DNA of 64,000 nt from QHCE01 sp038260095 (GCA_038260095.1 JBBSOC010000004.1:1-64000); one strand, 5' to 3'; shown: positions 51,338 through 60,768, counted from the first letter of the stretch. Numbers and translations are program-made. Notes: generated by a model not told the origin, from the sequence alone.

Positions 51338-53116
51338 CTACAGGCCGCGCCGAAGAGCGAACTTACGGGTGAAAGTCTGGACGAACTGTGAAACTTCTTG
51401 AACCCGCAGGAAGACCGAAGCGGCTACAAAAGAGATAATCAAAGCGCTGCCGCCGATTGCTAACGCCATTACTCCCCCCATCTTGCCTCCGCCGATCAGC
51501 TCTGTAGAGCTAAACGCCAGCGCCCATCCGATGAGCCCAGCAATCGCCGATGCAAGCAATAGGCGAGTTAGCGTTTGAAATATCCGACCAAAGTGCAAAC
51601 TACCCAATCTGCGTTGCATAGCCAGTGTAAGTAGGACCGCGGCAACCGCATACGAGACAGCATTACTAACCATCAAACCTATGACGACATAGTGTGCCGG
51701 TAAGCTCAAAAAGAGCACGATGTCCACGAAGAGGCGTATAGCGACAACAGGGATGTTGATCAGCGCGGGAGTTTTCGTGTCCCGCATTGCGTAAAAGGCG
51801 AATGTCTGTAGCTGACTGATCGCAAAAGGCACTAAGCCAAGCGCTACGGCCACTATGGCCAACCCCGTGCTTTGAGCGCTGCTAGCGTTGAAATTTCCCC
51901 ATTGGAAAGCAGCTATTGCCAATGGAACTCCGAGGGCAATGTAGGCCGCCGTCGCTGGCATTAAGATCACCGAAGACAGCCGGATTCCGAACGAGAGCTG
52001 GTGGGCGACGTCTGCGGCCTTGTTTTCGGCTGCTGCGGTACTCATCCGCGGTAGAAGTGCGGTGATGATGGAGACCGCAATGATCCCGTGCGCCATCATG
52101 AACAGCAGGCTCGCTGCGTCGTAGACTACAGGGCCGGGGCCGCCTGCTTCGCCGGCTCGGTAGGCCAGCGCCATCACAGTAAAGACGCCAATCTGACTCA
52201 CACCTACGTAGCACAACATCCAACCGGCAAGCTTGCCTGCTTCGGCGAAGCTACTGTTGCCGAAATCGAACCGCCAGCGCCAACGAAAACCAACTCGGCG
52301 AAGCGCCGGCCACAGAGCGGCGGCCTGAAGCGCCACACCAAAGGTGGTACCCAGCCCTAAGACGAGCAGCTGGTCAGTGGTGATAGTGGAAGGCTTTGGT
52401 AGCGCTGGACCAGGCAGCGCCACGAAGATCCCCGCCGTGACGATGATGGTGAGGTTGTTAAGGATGGGTGCCCACGTGGGTGCGGCGAAGTGCCCGCGAG
52501 TGTTGAGTACGGCCCCGAATAGTGCGGCAACGCCATAGAAAAACAACTCGGGTATCAGCAAATACGCCAGTAATGTAACCAGATGCCGAGAGTCGGTCTT
52601 TGTGGCAAGTAGGCTGGTGATCAGCGGCGCTGCCAGCACAGCGATGATCGTTGCAGCGCCTAGCAGTAGCACCGCCAATGTGAGTAACCGCTGGACGTAA
52701 GCCTCGCCGCCGTCGGCATCGCCCCGCGCACCTACTAACAGTGGCACTACCACTGAGGCGAGTACTCCACCAATGAGTAGTTCATACACCATGTTGGGCA
52801 GCGTGTTTGCCACTTGATAGCTGTTGCCTACGGCAGCCGCGCCGAGTACCGCACCCAAAACCGCCGTACGGGCGAACCCCGTAACTCGAGAGACCAGGCT
52901 TCCTAGCGCCATCACACTGCTGTGACGGGCTACGCCCGATGTCCATGAGAGTACCGGCGGAGCCTGAGTCGCGGCAGAAGCTAGCTCTTCAGTGCTATGA
53001 ACATCGGCCTGTTGCGCAGGCACTTCCAATATCTCGTCATCACCTACAGCCAGACAAGGCCGCGTATCGCTATCACTAGCGACTGTCTCTAGCTTCGCGT
53101 GGTCTACCGGTGTCAT
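51338..53116 (-). CDS. murJ: lipid II flippase MurJ
   Basis: A 592-residue MATE-like transporter with about 14 membrane segments that flips lipid II for peptidoglycan synthesis. ATG at 53116 overlaps the upstream Nudix stop as ATGA and has GGGAG upstream; ATG five codons earlier is inside that gene. Typical family segments are SLVSRVTGFARTAVLGAVLG and NLTIIVTAGIF. In mycobacteria the same protein carries the pseudokinase domain at its C-terminus; here it stops before it. Confidence 0.94.
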   Translation of the reverse strand: MTPVDHAKLETVASDSDTRPCLAVGDDEILEVPAQQADVHSTEELASAATQAPPVLSWTSGVARHSSVMALGSLVSRVTGFARTAVLGAVLGAAAVGNSYQVANTLPNMVYELLIGGVLASVVVPLLVGARGDADGGEAYVQRLLTLAVLLLGAATIIAVLAAPLITSLLATKTDSRHLVTLLAYLLIPELFFYGVAALFGAVLNTRGHFAAPTWAPILNNLTIIVTAGIFVALPGPALPKPSTITTDQLLVLGLGTTFGVALQAAALWPALRRVGFRWRWRFDFGNSSFAEAGKLAGWMLCYVGVSQIGVFTVMALAYRAGEAGGPGPVVYDAASLLFMMAHGIIAVSIITALLPRMSTAAAENKAADVAHQLSFGIRLSSVILMPATAAYIALGVPLAIAAFQWGNFNASSAQSTGLAIVAVALGLVPFAISQLQTFAFYAMRDTKTPALINIPVVAIRLFVDIVLFLSLPAHYVVIGLMVSNAVSYAVAAVLLTLAMQRRLGSLHFGRIFQTLTRLLLASAIAGLIGWALAFSSTELIGGGKMGGVMALAIGGSALIISFVAASVFLRVQEVSQFVQTFTRKFALRRGL

Positions 53117-53595
53117 TCGCGTTGCTCCCATAGCGTCGCAACATCGCCCATCAGCGACCGTTCATCGGCGTGACTAAGACGACGCGGGACCTCGCTTAGC
53201 GGTACCCATGCCACTTCGGTGACCTCCATGTCGGCGTCAGAGAGCGCGCCGCCTACGGCGCGGAGGAGGAAATGATGCACTGTTTTGTGAATCCGCTTAC
53301 CGCCCGATATGAACCAGTACTGCACACTTCCCAGCGGGGCAACGATCTCACCGATGATTCCAGTTTCTTCCTGAACTTCGCGGACGGCGGTACGCTCGAG
53401 TGTCTCGCCAGGCTCGACCTTACCCTTCGGTAGCGCCCAGATCAGTGTGCCGCGTCGGCTGAGCTTGCCAATTAACGCACCGGCAGGAGGGGCGTTGTCG
53501 GCATTGAGTACCAGGCCGCCGGCGGATACTTCATCGACACGGCTCAAGCCCCGACGGGACGGTCGGCGGCGGGCATGTCGGGTCACCGTCGCCAC
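53113..53595 (-). CDS. mutT4: Nudix hydrolase, MutT4-like
   Basis: A 160-residue Nudix protein. The complete Nudix box is visible as GKVEPGETLERTAVREVQEE followed by TG, with the conserved RE...EE residues. An Arg-rich N-terminus (RHARRRPSRRGLSRVDE) precedes it. Gene order pcnA / mutT4 / murJ matches Rv3907c-Rv3910. GTG start at 53595, only 44 nt from the divergent pcnA start, so both promoters are packed there. The substrate is not determined by sequence. Confidence 0.9.
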   Translation of the reverse strand: MATVTRHARRRPSRRGLSRVDEVSAGGLVLNADNAPPAGALIGKLSRRGTLIWALPKGKVEPGETLERTAVREVQEETGIIGEIVAPLGSVQYWFISGGKRIHKTVHHFLLRAVGGALSDADMEVTEVAWVPLSEVPRRLSHADERSLMGDVATLWEQRE

Positions 53596-53639
53596 CCTAC
53601 CCTGGTGTGGATCGACTGAGCGGATAACCGCGCACTGGC

Positions 53640-55136
53640 GTGAGCGATAAGGATGTAAAGATTAACTTCGTGACTGCTACACGAGCTAGAAAATTTGCTG
53701 CGCTTTCGGCCGAGCAACAAAATCGCCTGGCTAGGATGGCGGAGCTTTACCCCTCGACGCGTGAGCTTGGCCGTCGGTTTTCCCAGGCGGGCCGCGAGCT
53801 TCACTTCGTAGGTGGTTCGGTTCGTGATGCGTTGATGGACCGTGCGGGTAACGACATTGACCTGTGCACTGACGCGCGCCCAGAACAGATTCTTGCGTTA
53901 CTACAGGACTGGGCTGAGACGACATGGACCACGGGGATCGAATTTGGCACTGTGGGTGCGGCTCGGCGTGGTGCACGGGTAGAAATCACCACATTTCGCG
54001 CAGACAGCTATGACCGAATCAGCCGGAATCCTCATGTGCGCTATGGCAACTCGCTAGTTGATGATCTACTGCGACGAGACTTCACTGTAAACGCGATGGC
54101 GGTTTCGGTCTCTGATTGCACGTTCACCGATCCTTTTGGCGGCCTGGAAGACCTTGCCGCGCAGCAAATTCGCACCCCGGCTGCGGCAACTGATTCGTTC
54201 TCCGATGATCCATTGCGAATGCTTCGGGCAGCACGGTTCGCCGCGCAGCTGGAGTTCTCGCTCACCGAAGACGTCATCGCTGCGATGAGCTCTATGGCCG
54301 AGCAGATCACACGGATTGCAGCCGAGCGTATTCGCGATGAGCTCAGCAAACTACTGTGTGGTAGCGACCCAGTCGCCGGCATCCGACTTTTAGTGCACAC
54401 CGGGCTAGCTGAACAGATGCTTCCCGAGCTACCAGCAATGCGACTGGCAATCGATGAGCACCATCAACACAAAGATGTTTACGAGCATTCAATAACCGTA
54501 TTGTCGCAGGCAATCGAGTTGGAGGATCCAGCCAGTGTGGAGGGTTCACCGGACTTAGTGCTACGACTAGCGGCTTTATTGCATGACATCGGCAAGCCCG
54601 CCACGCGCCGACACGAGCCGGGTGGCAGCGTGAGTTTCCATCACCATGAGGTGGTTGGCGCAAAGCTAGTTCGAAAACGATTGCGGGAACTGCGTTACCC
54701 CAAAGATGTAGTTGAAGCTGTCAGCGGTTTGGTCTTCTTGCATTTGCGGTTTCACGGTTACGGCCGCGGCGAGTGGACAGATTCCGCCGTACGCCGCTAC
54801 GTGACTGACGCTGGGGCGCTACTGCCTCGGCTACACCGCCTGGTTCGCTCAGATTGCACTACCCGAAACCGCCGCCGGGCCGCCATACTTGCTGCCACAT
54901 ATGATTCGCTGGAGGAGCGCATCGCAGCGCTACAATCCCAAGAAGATCTCGCTAAAATTCGCCCCGACCTCGACGGCAATGACATTATGCGGCTTTTAGG
55001 CCTCCCGCCAGGCCCACAAGTGGGTAAGGCATGGCGGTACCTTAAAGAACTACGACTCATTAACGGTCCGTTAACCCACGAAGAGGCGGAAGCTCAACTG
55101 CGGAGCTGGGCTGCCAAGCAGGACGCTGAGAGCTAG
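53640..55136 (+). CDS. pcnA: CCA-adding tRNA nucleotidyltransferase / poly(A) polymerase family
   Basis: A 498-residue class II nucleotidyltransferase. The head domain has FVGGSVRDALMDRAGNDIDL with the metal-binding DxD (DID), the neck carries RRDFTVNAMAVSV, and an HD-type domain follows (LHDIGKPATRRHEPG). GTG start at 53640. One tRNA gene in this window (Ile) lacks an encoded CCA and needs such an enzyme. The TAG stop lies inside the terminal repeat of the 183-bp element C. Confidence 0.94.
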   Translation: MSDKDVKINFVTATRARKFAALSAEQQNRLARMAELYPSTRELGRRFSQAGRELHFVGGSVRDALMDRAGNDIDLCTDARPEQILALLQDWAETTWTTGIEFGTVGAARRGARVEITTFRADSYDRISRNPHVRYGNSLVDDLLRRDFTVNAMAVSVSDCTFTDPFGGLEDLAAQQIRTPAAATDSFSDDPLRMLRAARFAAQLEFSLTEDVIAAMSSMAEQITRIAAERIRDELSKLLCGSDPVAGIRLLVHTGLAEQMLPELPAMRLAIDEHHQHKDVYEHSITVLSQAIELEDPASVEGSPDLVLRLAALLHDIGKPATRRHEPGGSVSFHHHEVVGAKLVRKRLRELRYPKDVVEAVSGLVFLHLRFHGYGRGEWTDSAVRRYVTDAGALLPRLHRLVRSDCTTRNRRRAAILAATYDSLEERIAALQSQEDLAKIRPDLDGNDIMRLLGLPPGPQVGKAWRYLKELRLINGPLTHEEAEAQLRSWAAKQDAES

Positions 55137-55317
55137 TGTCGTGTAATCGATATCGTCGTTCGTCTGCTGGCGCTCAGGCGGCGCCTCGCGGCGTTGTAGA
55201 AATTTTCAGGTAGACACTTGCTAGCTGAAATTCCCCCGCTACCTGGAAATTCTCCGCCTTGCGATCCATCCACCTGAACACCCAGCACCCTAAACGGAAC
55301 ACCGATTACACAACACT
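55135..55317. repeat. 183-bp element with terminal inverted repeats, copy C
   Basis: It has the same length and ends as copy B (AGTGTCGTGTAATCG ... CGATTACACAACACT, one mismatch in the left end). The internal arms AATTTTCAGGTAG and CTACCTGGAAATT carry one mismatch. The left end overlaps the pcnA stop codon (TAG, 55134-55136). The element separates pcnA from the next Nudix gene and has no coding capacity. Confidence 0.85.
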
Positions 55318-55335
55318 AGCCAGAATCTTCCCTAT

Positions 55336-55890
55336 ATGTCAGCATGTTCTTCCATGCTCGAACGTCGCCTTCCAGTCATGAGCAGTACCCGTACCACGAT
55401 GGCGGCTGGTCTAGCTATCGTCCGCGACGACCAGCTACTCATGGTGCGGCAAGCACGAGCCAGCGGAATGCGGTGGGAGCTCCCTTCGGGATGTCAAGAG
55501 CTCGGTGAGACGTTAGAGGAAACCGCCGCTCGGGAAGCGGCCGAAGAGACTGGTCTCAAAGCCTCGGTAGGTCCGCTGATCGCGACGTTTACGTCCTATC
55601 GGCCTCAGCGGCAAGCGGTCGTGCTTGGCGCTATCTACCGCGGCGAGCTGGATGACGTTAACAGCCAACCCGTACCACAGCTTTCCGATGGAATAGTCGC
55701 AGCGACCTTTGTTGACCCTTATGCGTTGCCGCCCGAAGAGCTGGGAGCTCTCACCATCGCAGTGCTGCGGCGGTGGTGGCCGGAGCGAGATCGCGAGCTC
55801 TGCGCATGGCATATCGAGCTCTGCCGCGACGCACGCGGATATCGCGGAGTCGACAGTGCTACCACCGAGCTTCGTCCTATAGTTCTTTAG
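55336..55890 (+). CDS. Nudix hydrolase, 8-oxo-dGTPase-like
   Basis: A protein of up to 184 residues with one Nudix domain. The box reads GCQELGETLEETAAREAAEE followed by TG, fully conserved. The region MRWELPSG before it is typical of ADP-ribose or oxidised nucleotide pyrophosphatases. The start is uncertain: ATG at 55336, or ATG at 55378 which gives MSSTRTTMAAGLAIV; neither has a strong ribosome binding site. It is the third Nudix gene in this window. Confidence 0.82.
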   Translation: MSACSSMLERRLPVMSSTRTTMAAGLAIVRDDQLLMVRQARASGMRWELPSGCQELGETLEETAAREAAEETGLKASVGPLIATFTSYRPQRQAVVLGAIYRGELDDVNSQPVPQLSDGIVAATFVDPYALPPEELGALTIAVLRRWWPERDRELCAWHIELCRDARGYRGVDSATTELRPIVL

Positions 55891-55917
55891 AGGTCTGAGT
55901 TAGAGCTGGGGATGCTC

Positions 55918-56997
55918 CTAGCGTTCAACCTCGCCGCGGATGAACCGCTCTACCTGGTCTCGAGCTGTTGAGTCGTCGTACTGCTCTGGTGGAGACTTCA
56001 TGAAGTAGCTCGATGCGGACAGGATTGGTCCACCGACACCGCGGTCCTTAGCGATCTTCGCGGCACGTACGGCATCGATAATGACACCTGCAGAGTTGGG
56101 TGAATCCCAAACTTCGAGTTTGTACTCCAAGTTCAGCGGAGTGTCGCCGAAAGATTTACCTTCGAGCCGAACATAAGCCCATTTACGATCATCAAGCCAC
56201 GGCACATGGTCGGATGGACCAATGTGTACGTCTGCCTTTGCCATTTCGTGTGGCACCTGAGAGGTGACCGACTGCGTCTTAGAGATCTTCTTGGATTGCA
56301 GACGCTTGCGTTCCAGCATGTTCATGAAGTCCATGTTGCCGCCGAAATTGAGCTGGTAGGTGCGCAGCAGCTCAACTCCGCGGTCTTCGAACAGCTTGGC
56401 CATCACGCGGTGAGTGATCGTGGCACCGACCTGAGATTTAATGTCGTCGCCGATGATCGGTACTCCGGCTTCAGTGAATTTCTGCGCCCACTCCGGGGTA
56501 CTGGCAATGAAAACCGGAAGTGCGTTGACGAACGCCACTTGCGCGTCGATAGCGCACTGCGCGTAGAAACGGTCGGCTTGCTCAGAGCCCACCGGCAGGT
56601 AGGAGATCAACACGTCGGCCTGGCTTTCACGGAGGGCGGCAACGACGTCAGTAGGCGCATCGTCAGATTCTGTGATGATCTCGCGGTAATACTCCCCTAG
56701 GCCGTCGAAAGTGTGCCCCCGCGCGACGGTGATTCCAGTGGGTGGCACATCACAGATCTTGATGGTGTTGTTCTCGCTGGCGCCGATGGCCTCGGAAAGG
56801 TCTCGGCCGACTTTCTTGGCGTCCACGTCGAATGCGGCGACAAATTCAATGTCAGAGACGTGGTAGTCACCGAATTTGACGTGCATGAGTCCGGGAACGC
56901 GTGTGGTCACATCTGCGTTCCGGTAGTAATGAACGCCTTGTACCAACGACGCGGCGCAGTTACCCACGCCAACTATGGCTACACGTACCGAACTCAT
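55918..56997 (-). CDS. ino1: myo-inositol-1-phosphate synthase
   Basis: A 359-residue NAD-dependent enzyme making inositol 1-phosphate from glucose 6-phosphate, feeding phosphatidylinositol, mannosides and mycothiol. The Rossmann start is VRVAIVGVGNCAASLVQGV. Conserved segments include DDIKSQVGATITHRVMAKLF, LNFGGNMDFMNM and LEYKLEVWDSPNSAGVIIDA. GGAGG precedes ATG. Immediately upstream on the same strand is a PadR-family gene, as in mycobacteria. Confidence 0.95.
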   Translation of the reverse strand: MSSVRVAIVGVGNCAASLVQGVHYYRNADVTTRVPGLMHVKFGDYHVSDIEFVAAFDVDAKKVGRDLSEAIGASENNTIKICDVPPTGITVARGHTFDGLGEYYREIITESDDAPTDVVAALRESQADVLISYLPVGSEQADRFYAQCAIDAQVAFVNALPVFIASTPEWAQKFTEAGVPIIGDDIKSQVGATITHRVMAKLFEDRGVELLRTYQLNFGGNMDFMNMLERKRLQSKKISKTQSVTSQVPHEMAKADVHIGPSDHVPWLDDRKWAYVRLEGKSFGDTPLNLEYKLEVWDSPNSAGVIIDAVRAAKIAKDRGVGGPILSASSYFMKSPPEQYDDSTARDQVERFIRGEVER

Positions 56998-57045
56998 CGG
57001 TCCTCCTTGTTGTCATTCGCGCGGTATTCCCAACGCGGTAGGTTT

Positions 57046-57612
57046 TCACTCGCGGTCGCGAATTGTGTTCAGATCTAGGGATTGCTCGTTGGCAATCAGC
57101 TCGTTAAGCCACCGAACCTCGCGGTCGGCCGCTTCCAAGCCGTGGCGTTGTAGTTCGAGGGTGTAGCTGTCTAGTCGTTGACCAGCGCGGTGCAGAGTTT
57201 CCCGTAGCCCTTCCCGTTTCTCCTCTACCCGCCGCCGCCGTCCTTCTAAAATGCGTAGCCGTACTAGTGGATCAGTCCGACCAAAAAAAGCGAAATGCAC
57301 CCCGAAAGCTTCATCGTCGTAGCAGTCAGGCCCTGTTTTGGTGATCAATGTGGAGAAGTGTTCCTTACCCTCGGCGGTGATGCGGTACACCACTTTGCCG
57401 CGCCGAGAGGTCAAAGGCGGCGCTGTCTGCGCCGGGTCTGGCTCCTCTTCGGCGATCCATCCCAACTCACGCATACGCCGCAATATTGGGTACAGCGAAC
57501 CATAGGAAAATGCTGCGCGAATCGCTCCAAGTTTGGTGCTGAGCTCTTTACGAACTTCGTAGCCGTGCAGGGGACCATCATGCAGAATGCCTAGGACCGC
57601 CAACTCAAGCAT
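57046..57612 (-). CDS. PadR-family transcriptional regulator
   Basis: A 188-residue regulator. ATG at 57612 gives MLELAVLGILHDGPLHGYEV, the standard PadR winged-helix start, with GAGG upstream; codons further upstream in frame are unconserved and Cys-rich. The wing is in SYGSLYPILRRMRELGWI. The C-terminal half is coiled-coil (PadR_C) with EGRRRRVEEKREGLRETL. A palindromic operator candidate lies 36 nt upstream. It probably controls itself and the divergent gene, and possibly ino1 by readthrough. Confidence 0.9.
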   Translation of the reverse strand: MLELAVLGILHDGPLHGYEVRKELSTKLGAIRAAFSYGSLYPILRRMRELGWIAEEEPDPAQTAPPLTSRRGKVVYRITAEGKEHFSTLITKTGPDCYDDEAFGVHFAFFGRTDPLVRLRILEGRRRRVEEKREGLRETLHRAGQRLDSYTLELQRHGLEAADREVRWLNELIANEQSLDLNTIRDRE

Positions 57613-57647
57613 GGCTGCCTCGATTCTGCGGCTAAATGGACTGCACG

Positions 57648-57672
57648 TCGATGTATCGAGCCGATACATCGA
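57648..57672. promoter_or_regulatory. palindromic operator candidate for the PadR regulator
   Basis: TCGATGTATCG-AGC-CGATACATCGA is a perfect 11-bp inverted repeat with 3-bp spacer in the padR / DUF5318 divergent region. PadR sites commonly contain ATGT...ACAT halves, present here. It lies 8 bp upstream of the -35 hexamer of the divergent promoter. Confidence 0.7.
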
Positions 57673-57680
57673 GTTACATT

Positions 57681-57709
57681 TTGGACTGTACACCACAATC
57701 ACGTAGGCT
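57681..57709 (+). promoter_or_regulatory. sigma-70-type promoter giving a probable leaderless mRNA
   Basis: TTGGAC (57681-57686), 17 bp, TAGGCT (57704-57709), then 7 nt to a GTG at 57717 that opens the downstream gene. TANNNT at 7 nt before a start codon is the typical layout of leaderless actinobacterial transcripts, and no Shine-Dalgarno sequence is present. Confidence 0.55.
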
Positions 57710-57716
57710 GGTATCT

Positions 57717-58283
57717 GTGTCGAGCAATGACAAGCACACCGGCACCGATCGCACTCGGCCGGTTTCCTACACGAGACGTGCCGGGCTACGTCTGGTGCCC
57801 AATGACGATCGCTCAAGCGGTCAGGCGATCTGCTTGCAGCAGACGCCGGCCGATGTGACGACTAAGGTCACATTCCGATCCGAACCGCTGATTGACTACC
57901 GGTTGCAACGACGCGCCACGTTACGCGACCTACGGTGTGGCGCGATAAGCCTGCACGAGGTATGCGACGCCTCGCCGTATCTACTTCGCGCTGCCGGCTT
58001 CTTCGGCGAGCAGACTCAAACGGCCTGCCCGGTATGCCGTAAGGGGCCACTGTGGCAAGTGTGCTTTGTCTATGGTGACGCAGTAGGACCCTCGGCGGGG
58101 CAGGCTTGTAGCGTCTCAGCTCTGGCGGCGCTGGCTCGTCGAGTGGGTGAATGTGAGATCTACCGTGTTGAGGTGTGTCAAGGTTGTACTTGGAATCATC
58201 TCCTGGAGAAGTTCCTGCTCATGCCAGTCGCTGATCTAGCGCTGCAACCCAACACAGTTGAGGCGAGCGCCCGCTGTGGCTAG
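57717..58283 (+). CDS. DUF5318 zinc-ribbon-like protein
   Basis: A 188-residue protein if started at GTG 57717 (leaderless, see promoter); GTG at 57855 (VTTKVTFRSEPLIDYRLQ) is an alternative closer to the conserved core. The core has EVCDASPYLLRAAGFFGE, a CPVC pair, then EVCQGCTWNHLLEKFLL with a second cysteine pair, giving a likely zinc site. This matches the family represented by Rv0049, next to ponA1 and padR. Function unknown. Confidence 0.82.
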   Translation: MSSNDKHTGTDRTRPVSYTRRAGLRLVPNDDRSSGQAICLQQTPADVTTKVTFRSEPLIDYRLQRRATLRDLRCGAISLHEVCDASPYLLRAAGFFGEQTQTACPVCRKGPLWQVCFVYGDAVGPSAGQACSVSALAALARRVGECEIYRVEVCQGCTWNHLLEKFLLMPVADLALQPNTVEASARCG

Positions 58284-58337
58284 TCAACAAGCTGGGGCGG
58301 CGTTGGCCAAGCTTCACCGCTCAGGCATGGTGGAGAT

Positions 58338-60704
58338 ATGAATTCGCCGTTCAATCGATCACAGGGTGGTGCCAGAGTTCCGGGCGCCCGGCTCCCGCGC
58401 CGGCGTTTACCGGCTTCCGGAGAAACTCCTGTTCGCAGTGGGCGTCAGCTTGATGACAGGGAAGCCGCGCGGGCTCGTGACGATTTTAACCGTGACCCTC
58501 GGCGCTCCGAGCGGCGTGGTGGTACGCCATCAAGCGCGCAGCGTTCAACCGGCCCAGCTCGCCATGGAAAGACTCAGCAGCGTGAAGGCGTCCCGCTAAC
58601 AGCAGAAAAAGCGAATAAACTTAAAAAACGGCGTCGGCGCCGCAAGATCTACCTCATCACCAGCCTGACACTGCTCATGTTGGGGATGGCCACCATGGGC
58701 GCGGGTTACGCAGCGCTTCAGGTACCCTTGCCAGATTTGGCGGCCGCCAAGCAGGTTTCGGTGATCTATTATTCCGACGGCAAGACCGAGCTGGCTCGGC
58801 TTGGTGTGGAAAACCGAGAGGAAGTCAAGCTTCGAGACATTCCTAAATACGTACAACACGCGGTCATTGCTGCCGAGGATCGCAGCTACTACGAAAACGA
58901 TGGCGTCTCTATTAGTGGCACGCTTCGCGCCTTTTGGAACAACGTGCGAGGTAAGGAAACTCAAGGTGGTTCCACTATCACTCAACAGTACGTAAAGAAT
59001 GCTTTTCTTACCCAAGAACGGACGTTCACCAGGAAAACTAAAGAAATCATCTTGGCGCGGAAAATGGACCAAGAGTATAGCAAAGATCAGATATTAGAGT
59101 ACTACCTCAACACCATCTTCTGGGGGCGTGGCGCATACGGAATTCAAGCCGCGGCAAAAGCGTACTTCGGAGTTACCGTGGACAAGCTGACTATTGAGCA
59201 ATCCGCTCTACTCGCCGGGGTCATCAAAAGCCCTAATACCTTAGACCCGGAGACGAACCCTGCCGATGCCCAACGGCGCTGGTCCTATGTCATTGCGGGC
59301 ATGGCGGGTAAAGGCTGGATCGACAAAGCTAAGGCCGAGACCGCGCAGATGCCGACCACAATCCCTAGATCTCAAGCCCAAACCAATTCTGGGCTTAAGG
59401 GCGCTACCGGGACAATCATGACTCGGGTCCAAGCTGAGCTTGCGAAAGCAGGGATCTCCGAGCAACAACTCAACACCGGTGGGCTCCGTGTCACCACTAA
59501 CATCGACGCAAAAATGCAAAAAGCCCTAGAGGGTGCAGTGAAAGAGAATATGGCGGGGCAACCAAAGAACCTTGCCACCGGCGTTGTCGCGGTGCAGCCT
59601 GGGACCGGGAAGATCAAGGCCTATTACGGCGGTGAAAACGGATTTGGGCAATTCGATGTATCCGGACCGGATGGGTCTCATCCGGCGGGCTCGTCCTTTA
59701 AGATCTATGTGCTCGCGCAAGCGTTGGAGCAAGGAATCAGTATTGATTCGGTATGGGATGGCAGTTCACCGCGGAGCTTCCCAGACCGAATCAAGCCGGT
59801 GAATAACTCTGAGGGAAATAACTCTTGCAAGCGGTGCACTTTAGATAAGGCAACCGTATTGTCGCTCAACACTGCCTATTATGCGCTTACTTCTAAAATT
59901 GGGGCAGCGAACGTGGCAAAGTTAGCCGGACGAGCCGGGATTACGCACCTTGACGGTAAACCTATTGGTGAGATCGCCGACCAGGTCAATAACAACATTG
60001 GCATCGGGCAGTATGGCGTCAGTGTGATCGACCATGCGGCTGGTTTTGCGACGTTTGCCAATGGCGGGGTATACGCCAAACCCCGTTTTGTCGATAAAGT
60101 CTCACAAGGAGACAGCTCGCTATACCAGGCGGAGAACGAGACCAAACGCGCCTTCAGCGCTGACGCTGCCGCCGACGCTGACACTGTGTTGCAGCATGTA
60201 GTGCAGCACGGGCAGCAGCTGGTGGGCGACCGACCGGCCGCGGCTAAGACCGGAACCCATCAGTATCTGGAAACTGGGCATAACTCTCACGCCTGGATGG
60301 GGGGCTTCACACCACAGTTGGCAGCCGCAGTGTGGGTTGGCAACGCCGGGGCCGATGGACCGATCATCGATAAGCGTGGGCGCGATATTTACGGTGCGGG
60401 AGTGCCGGGTTCTATCTGGAAGTCCTTCATGAACGCCGCGTTGGCGGGCACCAAAAAGGAAGAATTCCCTGCGGCTAAGCACATTGGTGACGCCTCTCTC
60501 GGCGACGCCCCGCCGGAACCAGCGCCGGCTCCGGCTCCAGCCCCCGCGCCCACTGAGCAGCCAAGTGTGGGCGCGCCAACGGATCTACCCATTCCCGAAA
60601 ACTTCCAACCAGGTGAGCGTGGGCTGCTTGGTGTGCCGCGGCGTTCTGGGCAGTCGGATAATCCACGAAACACGCAATCGACTGCTCCACCGCAAGATGG
60701 GTAG
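58338..60704 (+). CDS. ponA: class A penicillin-binding protein (PonA)
   Basis: A 788-residue bifunctional glycosyltransferase/transpeptidase. The cytoplasmic basic N-terminus (about 1-102) ends KKRRRRRK, followed by one membrane helix (about 104-127). The GT51 domain has the catalytic Glu in VIAAEDRSYYENDGVS and GGSTITQQYVKNAFL, with ARKMDQEYSKDQILEYYLN. The transpeptidase motifs are SSFK (HPAGSSFKIYVL), SLN (VLSLNTAYY) and KTG (AAKTGTHQY). The C-terminus is Pro/Ala-rich with a PAPAPAPAP run. Confidence 0.96.
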   Translation: MNSPFNRSQGGARVPGARLPRRRLPASGETPVRSGRQLDDREAARARDDFNRDPRRSERRGGTPSSAQRSTGPARHGKTQQREGVPLTAEKANKLKKRRRRRKIYLITSLTLLMLGMATMGAGYAALQVPLPDLAAAKQVSVIYYSDGKTELARLGVENREEVKLRDIPKYVQHAVIAAEDRSYYENDGVSISGTLRAFWNNVRGKETQGGSTITQQYVKNAFLTQERTFTRKTKEIILARKMDQEYSKDQILEYYLNTIFWGRGAYGIQAAAKAYFGVTVDKLTIEQSALLAGVIKSPNTLDPETNPADAQRRWSYVIAGMAGKGWIDKAKAETAQMPTTIPRSQAQTNSGLKGATGTIMTRVQAELAKAGISEQQLNTGGLRVTTNIDAKMQKALEGAVKENMAGQPKNLATGVVAVQPGTGKIKAYYGGENGFGQFDVSGPDGSHPAGSSFKIYVLAQALEQGISIDSVWDGSSPRSFPDRIKPVNNSEGNNSCKRCTLDKATVLSLNTAYYALTSKIGAANVAKLAGRAGITHLDGKPIGEIADQVNNNIGIGQYGVSVIDHAAGFATFANGGVYAKPRFVDKVSQGDSSLYQAENETKRAFSADAAADADTVLQHVVQHGQQLVGDRPAAAKTGTHQYLETGHNSHAWMGGFTPQLAAAVWVGNAGADGPIIDKRGRDIYGAGVPGSIWKSFMNAALAGTKKEEFPAAKHIGDASLGDAPPEPAPAPAPAPAPTEQPSVGAPTDLPIPENFQPGERGLLGVPRRSGQSDNPRNTQSTAPPQDG

Positions 60705-60768
60705 CATTCTAATCGTACGTTTGTAGGTTTCGATGAAGTGTCGACGGCTCTCATGCGCGGTGCTTCTC

